DNA of 64,000 bases from Calycina herbarum (GCA_001414485.1 LLEY01000002.1:186001-250000); one strand, 5' to 3'; positions 46,268 through 58,944 are shown, numbered from the stretch's first letter. Notes: generated from the sequence alone by a model not told the origin. Made by a program: numbers and translations.

Positions 46268-47248
46268 AATAGTATAATAGATATAATATAAACTAAGTCT
46301 AACTATAGATTAGTTATTATAAAAACGGTTTAAAAGAATTTTACTAGAACCTACTAGAATAGTAGAATATTATTAGATATATAAGGTAGCTTTATCTAAT
46401 AAAGAAAGAGTAGTATTCTTTCCTTAGTTCTAGATATAAGTAGTTAAGAAAAAGAACTTAAGAGACTATATATTTAAAGTTTATTATATAAAGCTAGAGA
46501 TAAGTATATTTAAAGCTACTTTAGATTATCTATATATAGAGGAACTATAGTCTATAGAAACTATTTTAGAAACTAGTTATAAATAGATCTAATATAACTA
46601 TAGATAATTACTAAAACGATTTATAAAAGGAATTCCTAAGACTATAAGAATCGTAGAATACTAATTAGTATACGAAGTAGTATATACTAATTAAGAAAGA
46701 GTAAGATTCTTTCTATAGTATAAGAATAAGAAGAGACGAAACTATAATTAAGAAAATCGATTATTTAAAGTCTAATATATTAAAGTAAAGTTAGATACTA
46801 CTTTAGGAGAAAGATAGTTAGTAATAACTATAGAAATATAAGGAAAAAAGTTATAAGTTATAATAGACTTAGAAGTAATAGGTAACTTTATTTCTCTAAT
46901 AGCTTAAGAGAAGCTAAACGTTCTAATTAAAGGAATAAGACTATATTACTTAGGAGTAGTTAATAAGATAGATATTATATACTAAAATAGGATTATTAAT
47001 TAGTAAACTATTTTAATAAAAGTTAATATTAAAAGATACTATTTAAATATATAATTTAATATTATTAAAATAAGAAGTAAGGAAGTAATACTTAGTATAT
47101 TATAGATTTAGAAATATAATCTAGAGATTAATTAGAAGGCTAGAATAATAATCTTTAGTTAATATAAATATATAGGTTTATATTTATAACTTTAAAATAG
47201 GAACGAGGTTAGTAAGAAAGCTAATAACAAAATACCTATAACATAGTA

Positions 47249-49093
47249 TACTAGGACCTCGTGATTATTAGAACCTTGTGAATTTTTTCCTACTCTACTA
47301 CTTTAAAATATAATAAAACTACTATAACATATTAAATTAATTAAAACTACTTAGAATCTAATAAACTAGATATATCTATAACTTCTTAACACGTCTGTAT
47401 ATTATAACTAGTTTTTCTATAAGTACTATAACGTCGCTAAGTCGTTTATTATTTATCTTCTCTACTCTCTCTAGAGCGCTTATTACGTCGAACCTACTCC
47501 TCTGTATTCTTCTAGGCTAATCCGTCCTATATATCCTCTATAGTAAGTGTACCTCCTTCTTAGACACGGGTATTTTTAGCTCTCTAGCGTTTACTAAGAG
47601 CTTTATTTACTATTCGAAGTATACAGACCTAGGCTAATAAGAGATTTACCTTATAAGCTAATTACTCTATATCTTTTGCTAATAAAGCGATTATCTAGAA
47701 AATAGGTGTTAGTAAGCTTCCTTAGTAACGAGTAATACGATCCTTAACAAGAGTTGATTACGAAAGAGCTTTAGAAAGGTTACGAGGAGTCTAGGAGACC
47801 TAAGAGATAGCGTCGGCAGAGGGGGGTCTAGTAGGTATAAGAGTCTATAACTTAATATTAAGCTTTGAGATTATAGTCTAGAGTTCTAGAGGTACTAGAC
47901 CAGCTCTATAGAGCCTAGCTTTAGCGTTTTAGGTTATTATTAACTAGTTATAAGCTATATAAAACGTAAGAAAGAACTCGACCTTAGTAATATAGTTTAT
48001 ATAAACCTTAATAAAGGTCTTGATTTAACGTCTATATATATATTTAAGAATACTAAAACACTTAACGTCGAGTAGCTAGGTTAGATAAGACGAATAAGAA
48101 GGTAGGCAAAGAGTAATAATATTATATAACTTATAATACTCTTAGAATACTATCGATTTATAACTCTTATACCTATCTAGAACTAATATTTAATATAGCC
48201 CTTTTATATAACTACGAGTATACTTATCGAAGTATTCTAGCTATTCTAAGCCTGTCTTATTATTAGTCTATCTATTACTAGTTAGTTTAATAACCTAGTT
48301 ATTAGAAAGACCGCTCTTAGTATACTAACTAGTAAGGTGATTTTTCTCTTAAACTACTAAGAATAGAGAGATACTTAAACCCTCTCTATTAATATAGACA
48401 ATTGCTATAGCCTATTCCCGATTACCTAGCTAGACAGCCTTACCTCTACTACGTCGATCAGCGCGTATAATAACTATTCTAGCGTAGATAATATCTATTA
48501 TAAAACCAGTCTCGTTAAAGTTATAGAAATCGTAGTCTTAGATCCTATATTTTGCCTATATATTCTCTACTAGTCGAAACCACGCGCTAATTAGCTTAGG
48601 ATCTTCGTATAAGACTCTTTAGAAATCGTAAACGTAATTAAAACACGTCTTTAGTTCTAGACGTTATTATATAAATTATTATACCTAGTTCTTTCTAACG
48701 CGTTATCCTCTATATAACTTAAGTATATAATTTACTATATCTTCTATACTACCTAGCTAGGGTGTAAATCCTCTTATATCTAGATTAAGTATATTTTAAA
48801 TAATCACCTCCTCTTCTATTATAGTTATTTTATGATTTACTAGCCGGCGTTTACTAAGAGTAGTTCGACCAGCTATTCTATTAGTAAGTGTAGAATAAGA
48901 GACTCTGTATAGCTTCGTAGCTTTACTACGGTTTATTCGTTTAGATAATTAAATAGCTTCGATAGCTAGGATAATTCAAGCTTCTTAGGTTTAAGATTCT
49001 ATTAAGTAGTTATTAAGAAAACGCGTGTTAAAGTTAGAGGTAGTAGAGTAGAGAAAAAATTCACAAGGTTCTAATAATTATAAGGTCCTAGTA
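47249..49093 (-). mobile_element. Pogo/Fot1-like DNA transposon 3 inserted in Ty3-A pol
   Basis: 1845 bp with TA on both sides (47247-47248 and 49094-49095). Ends TACTAGGACCT in inverted orientation for about 50 bp. Inside the ends two diverged 17-bp units follow each other (AGGACCTCGTGATTATT and AGAACCTTGTGAATTTT on the left). Transposase on the minus strand. Confidence 0.92.
47347..49002 (-). pseudogene. Pogo/Fot1-like transposase 3, RIP-inactivated
   Basis: 552 codons in one frame from a start codon that is now ATA (49002) to TAG at 47347. HTH region with RINRSKATKLYRVSYSTLTN; first catalytic position FYNFNETGF (D now N); second LVLDRYKS; third TQLLDVKCFS; degraded zinc knuckle YSTYRKTSYNIQTC at the C-terminus. 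Same length and domain order as the transposases at 972 and 20836, but clearly a third family. Confidence 0.87.
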
Positions 49094-51986
49094 TACCACG
49101 TTATAGTATAGAGAATTTATAAGATTATTTAAAGACCTAGAAGATATACGTGCTCTTTCTAAATATTAGCTATAAGATTATAAGATTAAATTAATAGAGG
49201 GTTATAATCTTAAAAAGTAGAAGCTTTAACTATATAACTAGAATAACTTAGCTTTATTAGAAAGTTATATTTAATAAGAAATAAAGAAGAGATATATTTA
49301 AAAATCTAAATCGCTTATCTCTTTAAATATACTTATTATTAAGAAAAAGAACAACCTAAATAGATAAGTATATATTAATTATAAGGAATTAAATAATATA
49401 ATAATTAAGAACGCTTATCTATTACTAACTAGCTAGTACTTATAAGATAAGTTAGGCTAAGTAAAGAAATTTATAAAACTAGATTAATAAAACGTTTATA
49501 AATTAATTAGAATTAAGATAAGCTATAAATAGAAGATAGCGTTTATCTTACTATTAGGACTCTATAAGTATATAGTAATATCTTTTAGTTTAACTAATAT
49601 ACTAGCTACTTATTAGAGATAGAATAATAGTATTTTAGAGAATCTTTTAGAAGTAACTATTATATATTACTTAGATAATATATTAATTTTCTTAGAAAAT
49701 CTAGAAGAATATAAGAGCTATATAAAGAAAGTCTTATAAAGACTTACTAAAGTAGACTCTTATTTAAAACTCTTAAAATATAGGTTTAGAGTTAAAAGAA
49801 CTCTTTTTCTTAGATAGGTATTTAGCTTAGGAAAAATAGAAATAGATCTAGAAAAGATCTATATAGTTATTAAATAGGATTTACTAAAAAACGTTAAAGA
49901 TATATAATTCTTTTTAGGATTTACTAATTTCTATTAACTATTTATTAAGAACTATTTAAAGATTATAAAACCTATATTAATACTAACTAGAAAAGCTATA
50001 GCTTTTATCTAAGATAAGAAGACTAAAAAAGCCTTCTAGGAAATTAAAGAATAGTTTATAATAAAACTTATCTTATATAATTTTAATTATAAGAAACTAA
50101 GTATAATAGAAATAGATGTCTTAGATATAGTAGTAGACGCTATATATCTATAACTAAATAAGATAGGAAATCTTATACTTATAATATATTTCTTAAAAAC
50201 CTTTAATATAGTATAATAGAACTATAGTATTTATAATAAAGAACTAATAGCTATTATTCTAGCTCTTAAAGAATAGAGGATTTACCTCTAGAGTATAACA
50301 TACTTAGTAATAGTACTTACTAATTATATAAACCTAAAAACGTTTACTATAACTAAGGAACTTATTACTAGACGCCTAGCTAGGTAGTCTAAAACTTTAG
50401 TAGGATTTAAGATAATTATTCGATATATTAGTAGAATAAGTAACGCTTAAGCTAATACTCTAAGCTAGAGACTAAGCTATAAGAAAGATAAAAAATTTAT
50501 TAATAAGGTAATATTAAAATATAATAAAAATAGTAACTTAGTATCTACTATATATAAAATAGTAGTAATAAATAACATCTAAATAGATAAAATTTAGAGT
50601 ATTTACAAATGCTATAACTAGTATATAAAAGGGAAACTATAGGTTCCTAGCTTATATATAAAGAAGTTCGTATAAGAATACTATACTACGCCTACTTATA
50701 GCTACTAAGGAATTTATAGAACTCTCTAGTAGATAAGATAATACTACTATATTAATTAATTATCTACGATAGTTAAGGAAGTAATAGTAGAATATAATAC
50801 CTATACTAGGAATAAGACTTCCTACTATACTCCTTATAGACAGATAAACACTACTCTAATACTATAAATACCTTAGAAATTAATATTTATAGATTTTATT
50901 ATTAAATTACTAAAATCTAAAGATCTAATAACAAGAGTTAAGTATAATATAATCTTAGTTATTATAGAATAACTTATAAAGTATATAATTCTAATAGTAT
51001 ATATAGAGTTAAGTATAGCTAAGGAATTAGTATTCGTATTCTTTAGAGAAGTAGTCTTAAGATATAAACTATCTAAAGAAATACTCTTAGATAGAGATAA
51101 ACTCTTTACTTTAAAATTTTAGATTACTCTTATAAAACGATTAGATATAAAAAGAAAGCTCTCTATAGCTTTTTACTCTTAAATAAATAGAAGAAATAAA
51201 TAGATAAATTAAGTAGTTAAAATATACCTTTATTATTATATAAACTACTAGTAAAATAACTAGGTAGAACTACTACTCTTAGTATAGTTTGCTTATAATA
51301 GTTTAGTAATAAAAACAATACTTATTACGCTATTCTATACTAATTATAGATATAAATTATTAGTATACTAAGAACTACTATCTACGACTATTAATAATCA
51401 GCTTACTTATATCTAGGTCTTAAAAATAAAAAGCTTATATAAGAAACTAGTAGAAGACCTATAGTTTATAGCTAAAAGAAACGTATACTACTATAATAAA
51501 CGACGTAGTTAGAAGCTAATACTAAAAGAGAGAGATAAAGTCTACTTAGTATAAAAAAATATTAATATAAAAAGACTAAGTAATAAACTAGATTATAAAA
51601 AACTTAGACTATTTAAAATTAAATAAGTTAAGAGACCTTTAAATTATAAACTAGTACTATTAAAGATAATAAATATCTACCTAGTATTCTATATATATCT
51701 ACTTAAACTAGTACTACTAAGAGTACTACTAGCTCTATATATAGAAATTTAACTAGTAAACTTAAATATAGAATATAAGATTAAAAAGATTCTTAATTAT
51801 AAAACTATTAAGAGATAACTTAAGTATTTAATTAAATAAATAGATTATTAATACTTAGAAAACACTTAAGAACTAAAAGAAAGCCTACCTATTACTTAGA
51901 GAAACTTTAGAAATTCTACTAACGAAACCTAGAGCTGTCTAGAACTCGGGACTAGGGTTAGATAGAGAAACATTATCGGAAAGCAT

Positions 51987-52343
51987 CTATTTAATAAAAG
52001 AGGCTATTTTAAAAGTAGGAAACTAGAAAGACAAGGACTTAGGAAGAAGACTCGAGAGAGGAGGACTTAGAGGAGTAATAGAGAGCTGTTTACGTAAAAG
52101 ACTAAAGAAAAATCGATATATAGGTTTTTAAGGTCTAGAGAAAGAAACGTCGAGATAACTAGAACTATTATAAGATCTTTTTAACTAAATATACTTAGAA
52201 TATTAAGAGGATTTAGAAAGCTCTAAGAAACAACGACGAGACTGTTTTTAATAAAAAGAACAAGTCTCTACTAGACGTTATATAGATTTAATTCGTATAA
52301 TAAGAGCTAAACGCTCTTTTCGTTTAATATAAGAGAAGGACAT
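51987..52343 (-). pseudogene. Antisense Cys-rich open frame in Ty3-A, between pol and 3' LTR
   Basis: On the strand opposite to pol, ATG at 52343 opens a 119-codon frame (including the stop) that has transition-type stops but no frameshift: MSFSYIKRKERLALIIRIKS, then TCSFY (ancestral C-S-F-C likely), QSRRCFLELSKSS and more positions where Tyr probably replaces Cys. The residues form a C-x2-C-x7-C-like cluster followed by Ser-rich sequence. A related frame, also antisense, sits at the same place in Ty3-B. It is not part of standard Ty3 gag-pol. Its function is unknown; the cluster suggests zinc binding. I recall similar Cys-rich proteins next to fungal gypsy elements but cannot verify this. 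Confidence 0.55.
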
Positions 52344-52435
52344 GTTTATATATAAGAGGAGGTTAATATCTTTTTAATAACGAATTTTAGAGTTATATTC
52401 TAGTATAGATACACGCTAAGCTAAGAAGGGGATAG

Positions 52436-52898
52436 TGTTATAAATTATATACTAGCACGTAAATAAGTAAAGTCTAGATAACGCTCTAATAAGACAAATA
52501 CTATTATAACCCTAAAAGGAAGAAGGGATTAAATATAGAAGGATATATAATCCTAGGAATCTTATTATAGTTATATTATATAACTTAGTTAGAAGTAGTT
52601 AGGTAATAGAGTCTAGTTTTAAGAAGCTCTAGAAATAGAGTTAGACTCTATTTTTAGGACTTCTACTAAGTAGGACTCTAAACATAAACGAAGGTTCTAT
52701 ATAAGACTAGTACGTCTGCTATTAGATAGGAGCTTCGTACTTAACTTTAGTTATTAATCTTATTATCTTATTTAATATTCTTAATATAAGTAACGAGTTT
52801 ACTTCTAAGTAAACAACCTAGCGTATCTATACTTCTTACCTATATACTAACCTTCGAGACTTAGTTATCTTTGTTTAGTTCGTTTAAGTTTCGTTATA
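52436..52898 (+). repeat. 3' LTR of Ty3-A (long form)
   Basis: 463 bp, starts TGTTATAAATTATATAC and ends GTTTCGTTATA, strongly RIP-mutated. Target duplication TCTAA follows. Confidence 0.9.
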
Positions 52899-55800
52899 TC
52901 TAACTTCTAACCTTTCTACCTCCGACTTTAGTTCGAATCCTCTCTAACTTATAAGTATAGTCTAGACAGATTAGACTATATATTTATTTATTAGTAAGAT
53001 AAGTATAAATACTTTGTATTTTAATATAAAACGACCTAATACCGAGTTCTTTATAACTAGTATTTACGAATTAGATTAGATTATTAAAGAGAAGTTAGCT
53101 CTATCTATAGACAACGCTAAGACTATAGATCTAATATAGTCTCGACTCTCTAAATATTATTTCTTATACTAAGATATATTCTTAAAAGCAGCCTTAGATA
53201 AACTTCCTCTTTACTATAAATATAATTATAAAATCACTTTAAACGAACTACTTCTTACCTCCTACTCTCTACTATATCGATAGTTAACTATAGAGCTATA
53301 AGCGACGAAAGAGTATCTTATTAATAATTTAAATAAAGGATTTATCGTTAATAGTAATAGTTCCTTCGCCTTACTAGTACTCTTTATTAAAAAGCCTAAT
53401 AGTAATAAGCTACGGTTCTATATCGATTATTAGAAGCTTAATACTCTTATCTAAAACGACCTCTATCTAATTCCTTATATTAACGAACTCCTTTTAAGAA
53501 TAAGGAAAGCTAAGATCTTTACTAAGTTAGATATATAATAAGCCTTCTACTATATCTAAATAGACTCTAACTTAGAAGAGATAACCACGTTTAGAACTAG
53601 GTATAGAATATATAAATATAAGGTTCTTTCTTTTAGACTCTATAATAGACTCGCTACCTACTAACGTTATATAAACAACGTCTTAATCGAATATCTAGAT
53701 AACTTCTATATCGCTTACTTAGACGATATATTAATTTATTTAGATAGTATTAAAGAATATAAGAAATAAGTTAGAAAGGTTCTAAATCAGCTCTAAGAAG
53801 TAGGACTTAAAGTAGATATTAAGAAAAGCGAATTTAGTATTACTTAAGTTAAATATCTTAGTTATATATTAACTATAAAAGGACTTAAAGTAGACTCTAA
53901 GAAAGTAGAACCTCTACGTAACTAGGCCCGACCTAGTACTATAATAGATATAAAGTCCTATCTAGGCTTTTATAGTTTTTATAAATAATTTATTAAGAAC
54001 TTTAGTAAAATCGTAAAACCTCTAACTACTATAACACGCTCTTTAGAGCCGTTTCAGTAGATACTTAAATATAAGAAAGCTTTTAAAGAATTATAGACCT
54101 AGCTACTCTTAGTTTAAGCTTTATACTACTTCGACTCTAAACTTAATACGAAGCTAGAGATAGACTGTTTTAATAGAGTAATAGCAGGTGTATTCTTCTA
54201 ATAACACGGTGATTAGTAGTATTCTATAGGTTTTTACTTCTACGTTCTAGTCGGCTACGAAGCGAATTAGGAAATCTATAATAAGGAGTTATTTATAATT
54301 ATTAAAGTATTTAAGAAATAGCGGTCTAAACTTATGTTATATTAGAGCTATATCAACGTATACTTAGACTATAGATTCTTAGAATACTTTATAATAACTA
54401 AGCTGCTTATAGCTAAGTAAGTACGATAGATAGAATTCCTATCTAACTTTAATTTCTAGATCCGATTTATATCTAGAATAGTAAATTAAAAGGTAGATAT
54501 TCTAATTAGATACGAGTAAGATATTAAAATATAAGATTAAGTTAAGTTAGATAGCTGCTTATATACTCTTTTTAGATCTGTTAGATTAGACCTCTAAATC
54601 AACGCTAATCTTACTTAGACCTTTTTATAAAAACAAGCGATATCTATTAGTACGATTCAGCTAGATATTATACTAGAATATAGGTTAGACCTGATTTAGA
54701 AGCTAAAGATAGATAATATATAATCTTTCTAAGAAGAGCGTAGCTAGCTTAAGAACTGTTATACTATCTCGCTAGATAATTTACTCTTATTTAGAGAACG
54801 GCTTTATATCTAAAGAAACACCGAACTCTATACGAATCTAATCTAAGAAGTCTACGACTAAGTATCTAGTGCTTATCTAAGTACTCGAAAGATATACTAG
54901 TTATTAGCTCTCGCCTACTACTAGATTAGTATAGGTTTAGACTATAAAGTATACGTAGCTAACTGCCGAGCGTATAGATACTCTTATTCTCGATAGACTA
55001 AATAGTAAGAGTTTCTTCATCTACTACTAGTTCCCGACTACTTAATATAGTATTTATATATAGATTTTAAGTTCTTTTTAAAAGATAAACACGGATATAA
55101 TACTATACTAGTATTTATTAACTGTCTTAGAAAGGACTTGGTATCTATTCTCTACTATTCTACGACTAACGCTAGAGGATTAGCTTAACTTTTTATATAA
55201 TAGATCTATTATTTTAAATACTATCCTGAATTAATAACGTCTAATAGAAGACCTTAATTCGTCTTAGCTTTTTAGACGGAATTCTATTATATTATTAGTA
55301 TTAAGCTTAAGCTCTCTATAGCTTACTATAAATAAATAGATAGTTAGATAGAGATTATAAACTAATATATTAATTAGAGACTAAGGCCTTTTATAACCTA
55401 CTACTAGGATAATTAGAGTAAGTTGATCTCTCTAATAGACCGAGTATAAATAACTCTTCTATACTTCTTAATCGATATAATCTCTTATTAGCTTAAGTTC
55501 GGACTCGATTTAAGAACCTTATAAAACTAGAATACTCTAAAGACTCCTATTCTCTAGAAACGATTAAATTATAATAAGGTAGCTAAAATAGCCCGACGTA
55601 TATACTCGGCCTAGAACGTAGCTAAAGATAATATAACTAAAGCCTAGTAGAGAATATAAGATAGTACGAATTAATACTAAAGAGCTATCGACTAGGATAT
55701 TAGTAATAAAGTCTACTTATTAATAAAGAATCTTAAGATAAATTAACCTAGCTAAAAGCTAGCTAAGTAGTAAATAGAATCTTTTAAGATACTAGAACGT

Positions 55801-56230
55801 ATAGAATACTCTTATAAGTTAAAGCTTCTAGAAGAATTATTAATTTATAACGTTTTTACTACAGACGTACTATCTAAGAACCTGAATACCTCTCTACCTA
55901 GATAGGAAGCCTTAAAGCTACCTCTAGAGATTATTTAGAGTATATAAGAATAGGAAGTTTAAGAGATTCTCGCTAGTAGACTTTTTAGAAGACAACTATA
56001 GTATTAAGTAAAATAGGTCGGCTACGATTTAGACTCTACTTAGTATTCTACTAACAATTTTTAAGGTTTACTATATCGATTAAGAGACTTCTATATTAAA
56101 TACCTAGAGTAACTAGAACTACCTCGACTCCTCTCTAAATAGATACGTATATAGGAAATAGATAAGAACGAGAAAAAAGTTTATTATTTAACTAAACAAC
56201 TCTTAATAATATCTACTAATCCTAGTTACC
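52899..56230 (+). pseudogene. Ty3-C pol: RT, RNase H, integrase, chromodomain
   Basis: Continues Ty3-C after Ty3-A. Reverse transcriptase with KEYLINNLNKGFIVNS, KPNSNKLRFYIDY and the intact YLDDILIY at 53716-53739. RNase H near 54110-54330 (TKLEIDCFNRVIAGVFF). Integrase with HHCC-type beginning near 54900 and core WITDRGPQF-like remains (LITSNRRPQF) near 55230. Chromodomain near 55950-56040 (EVQEILASRLFRRQLQYQVK, stops at Q). It lost activity through RIP stops. Confidence 0.85.
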
Positions 56231-56239
56231 TCTAAGTAA

Positions 56240-57040
56240 CTTAAAATCGACAAAGTAGAAGAATAAGAAGATAATACCGAGTTACTACTAAATAGAATCT
56301 AAAGATTAACCTTCTTCTCTGTCTTAGCTACCTCGTTAGCTAGCTATATAGTAACAGCCTTAGCCTTCTTCTTATTATCCTCGTTCTTATAATCCTTCTC
56401 CTCGCTATTCTCTCTACCGAAAGAGACCTAAACCGGTTTATCTCTAGGAACTCTCTCTATCTCCGCGTGCTTATATTTCTTACTTTAACAACTACCTACG
56501 ACTTATAAGCTCTTTAAATAGGACTTAAAGAGGTCCTGAATCTAGACTTATATAGTATTACCGGCCTGTTAAAATGTTAGTCTAAATCACCTCTATAACT
56601 ATACTAACTAAGAAAGAAATACTTATAGTAATCTTAATACGAAGTACTTAAGTCTTCTTAAAAAGCGAGTACTATAACTCCGTTATAGTCTTAGGTGCCT
56701 CTGTAGTAGCAACGACTATAATCTTATTAATAGTCTTAGCAGCCTTCTTGATCGTAACTAGGCTTTCTAAGAGCTATAAGATAGTAAACTTCTTCTTTAT
56801 AAACTAGAGCAACTACTATAGTTAGTATAGGTTTAGACTTAGTTTAGACTTAGAACTGCTTACTAGGATATAAATAGCGTTCTATCTAATATAATACTCG
56901 TACTTCTTAGATATATCTTTTATAAAAATATACTCGTGCTCCTCGTCTCTAGCTTTTGCTCGAAGACACCGAACGTAGCAGACGTAGTAGGTATTTAGAA
57001 GAGTACTAGCAGAGTAAGAAAGAGGTATTATACTATATAA
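56240..57040 (-). pseudogene. Antisense, intron-containing gene in Ty3-C between pol and 3' LTR
   Basis: Minus-strand gene of unknown function. The first exon reads TYYVCYVRCLRAKARDEEHE, then DISKKYEYYIR (Tyr at likely former Cys positions, C-x3-C and C-x2-C-like), LVTIKKAAKTINKIIVV and TTEAPKTIT. An intron at 56566-56608 (donor GTTAGT, branch CTAACA, acceptor TAACAG, 43 nt) joins ISISFL to AGNTI in phase. The second exon has IQDLFKSYLKSL, IERVPRDKP, VSFGRENSEEKDYKNEDNKK and LANEVAKTEKKVN. The intron signals are valid only on the minus strand, so they cannot be read from pol-sense RNA. Start and stop are not resolved. RIP stops make this copy inactive. Confidence 0.6.
56566..56608 (-). other. 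Predicted intron in the Ty3-C antisense gene
   Basis: 43 nt: GTTAGT donor, GACTAACA branch site, TTTTAACAG acceptor. Removing it keeps one frame across exons that otherwise lie in different frames. Confidence 0.6.
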
Positions 57041-57537
57041 ACTAATTAGTATTCTAAATCAGCTCTAACTCTAAAGGTAAAGACTTATGTTATAGGTGTA
57101 TATATATTATATATAAATATATCTAAAGACGTTAGTAAAAGGAAGATATACTTAATTAGAGAGTATTCTTATAGCTGAGTTTATTATTATTATTAGAAAG
57201 AAAAGAGAAAAGGAAATTAGAATCGATAGCGAGTTAGCTACTAATATATAACTGATAATAATAGCTAGCGTGTTATAATTATTATTTATTACTATTATTA
57301 TAAATAGTAATAGCGAATAAACTATAAATACTACTATAGTCTACTAACTTCTATCTAATAGCTAATTAGATCTCCTCTGTTTATTTATTACTATTATTAT
57401 ATAAAAGACGACTAATAAACTACGATTTAAACTATAAACGATAATACTACCGCCTATAGACACCGCCTACCGATATTATACCGATACTATATCGATAATA
57501 CAAAGCCTCGAAGACGAGTCTTTTTAAGAAGAGAGGA

Positions 57538-57821
57538 TATAATAGAACTACTAGGAATTGATCGGAATAATCGGAATTAGAATTACCGAGTCTACGTGCT
57601 AAATAGAATACGATATAGATGTTGTTTTAGGATTTAGAATAGCTAGATAGCTTCTAGACTTACTATTATCTAAACCTCTTATAAATAGCTATCTTCTCTT
57701 TATCGGAAAAGACTAATTTAGTTTTTTCCTTCGTATTAGAGCCTAGTATTCGAATATGTTATTCTATCGAACGTACTTCTATATATCTCTTTTATAGTAG
57801 TATTCGTTTTATACTATTATA
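57538..57821 (+). repeat. 3' LTR of Ty3-C
   Basis: 284 bp, TATAATAG...CTATTATA, preceded by polypurine GAAGAGAGGA and followed by target duplication CTTAT. Confidence 0.9.
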
Positions 57822-57826
57822 CTTAT

Positions 57827-58042
57827 ATCGCTCGCGATTAGAGTAATTAGAGCGATATAAGCGATTACGTTATATAACTACACGTGACTTCTAACAGTCT
57901 TATAATAGTAAGACTCTAAAACTCTTAAATACCTTCTATATTACTAATTCTCTCTTATATTATCTTCTATTTCCTAGATATTATATCTTATTATATTAGA
58001 GTGCTATCTAAACTACTTACTACGTAACCGTGATTAGTAACA
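57827..58042 (-). repeat. Solo LTR of the Ty3-A/B family, second part
   Basis: Continuation of the LTR begun at 35021 after removal of Ty3-C. On the minus strand the LTR starts TGTTACTAATCACGG (58042), matching TGTCACGAATCACGTG of Ty3-A. Confidence 0.72.
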
Positions 58043-58944
58043 GCTGTTTTAAGAAGATTATATAGGATAATAGCTTTAAGAGGCGTATACTAACGTAGAA
58101 TAGGCTTACGAAGAAAGCGTAAATACCGGGTATAAAACCTAGGACTTACGTCTTAGAAAATATAATATAAAGAAGACTTAGATAGTTTAGATAGAGATAT
58201 TATATAATATATAGGAAAGGCTATATTAACGTAGGTCTTACGAAGAGAAGAAAGAAGTAGATAAAGGATATATTAAAGAAGTATCTATATATAGAAGACT
58301 AGTATAGAGTCTGGTTCTCTAACAAAGTCTACTTCTCTTTTAGACTTTAAAGCCGTCTCTACGTTCTATATAAACCTAGGGAAAGAAACTGCCTAGACTG
58401 TATTCAAAGGTAGAAGAAGAAGATAAAGAAGAAGAAGAGAACGACAGAGGAGAACGAGAGAGAAGAAGTTAACTTATCTTATAAACTCTACGTATAAGCA
58501 GCTATTAGTTACGACTTTAAGAGCGAACTAGTCTTCTACGATACTAGGAACTCGAATAGAAAGATGTCTTATAAGTGCTATATAGAGCAGATTCTTAATC
58601 CTACTATCTTATCTTAGATTAAGAGAGAAGATAACTTTATTCTTAAGAAGAATAGAGATTCTAGATATAGCTATAGAAGAAGAGTATAGAATAATATACT
58701 AGGCTAGAAGAAGGTAAACAGTCTTAAAATATATAAGAATATTATAGAAGCTTCTGATCTTACTTCTATAGAGAACTATTAGTGAGTTCCTAAGTAATAT
58801 ATAAAGAAGTTTACTTATAATACTCTTAAAAGCCTTTAAGAACTTACTTTAGAAGAATAGGCTAATTTAAAGTAAGAAACTATTAATAAGTAGATAGATA
58901 AAATACTAAAAAGGCTATAAGACTATATAGATATAGATAGTTAA
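58043..58944 (+). pseudogene. Tc1/mariner-like transposase, catalytic part
   Basis: Resumes the transposase begun at 34700. First catalytic site VWFSNKVYFSF (D now N, from VWFSDEV-type); RLYVLYKPRERNCLDCIQR; an acidic K/E run; AAISYDFKSELVFYD; second region EDNFILKKNRDSRYSY (the E-D-x-D-S-G-H-G type motif degraded); third ASDLTSIENYQQV (D-L-x-P-I-E-N-x-W type, stops at Q/W) with the catalytic Glu intact. It ends at TAA 58942-58944 after a DYIDIDS tail. Together with the 5' part it gives a transposase of about 400 codons. RIP stops and active-site changes make it inactive. Confidence 0.75.

Larger units (their letters stand above)
46275..51920 (+). pseudogene. Ty3-A pol: protease, RT, RNase H, integrase, chromodomain (split by pogo 3)
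   Basis: Protease near 46850 (VMIDLEVIGNFIS, ancestral DSGATG now DLEVIG). Reverse transcriptase after the pogo insertion with YYLDNILIFLENLEEYK near 49665 (YLDD now YLDN). RNase H (NYSIYNKELIAIILALKEQ) near 50230. Integrase zinc-binding and core (YTRNKTSYYTPYRQINTTL, IFIDFIIKLL) near 50800. Chromodomain at about 51775-51860 (KKILNYKTIKRQLKYLI). The frame is full of TAG/TAA but mostly indel-free. Part 1 ends at 47246 and part 2 starts at 49094. Confidence 0.85.
37916..52898 (+). mobile_element. Ty3/gypsy chromovirus Ty3-A inserted in Ty3-C
   Basis: 5' LTR 37916-38275 and 3' LTR 52436-52898 flanked by exact TCTAA (37911-37915 and 52899-52903). Polypurine tract AAGAAGGGGATAG directly before the 3' LTR. 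Order gag, protease, reverse transcriptase, RNase H, integrase, chromodomain on the plus strand. It is interrupted by a Ty1/copia element (40144-46267) and by pogo 3 (47249-49093). Its own length without these is about 7 kb. The 3' LTR is 103 bp longer than the 5' LTR. Confidence 0.9.
35270..57821 (+). mobile_element. Ty3/gypsy chromovirus Ty3-C, RIP-mutated, carrying Ty3-A inside
   Basis: Two 284-bp LTRs (35270-35553 and 57538-57821) in direct orientation, with TATAATAG...CTATTATA ends, flanked by an exact 5-bp duplication CTTAT (35265-35269 and 57822-57826). A polypurine tract GAAGAGAGGA precedes the 3' LTR. Gag and part of pol lie in 35960-37915 and the rest of pol in 52899-56230. The element itself is about 7.6 kb once Ty3-A is removed. 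An antisense gene lies between pol and the 3' LTR. Confidence 0.9.

Noticed and set aside
40137..46274. A 7-bp target duplication AATAGTA for the copia element
   Set aside because: Copia elements usually make 5-bp duplications; flanks match for 7 bases but RIP changes at the LTR edge leave the exact boundary open, so I report the match and do not claim a 7-bp TSD.
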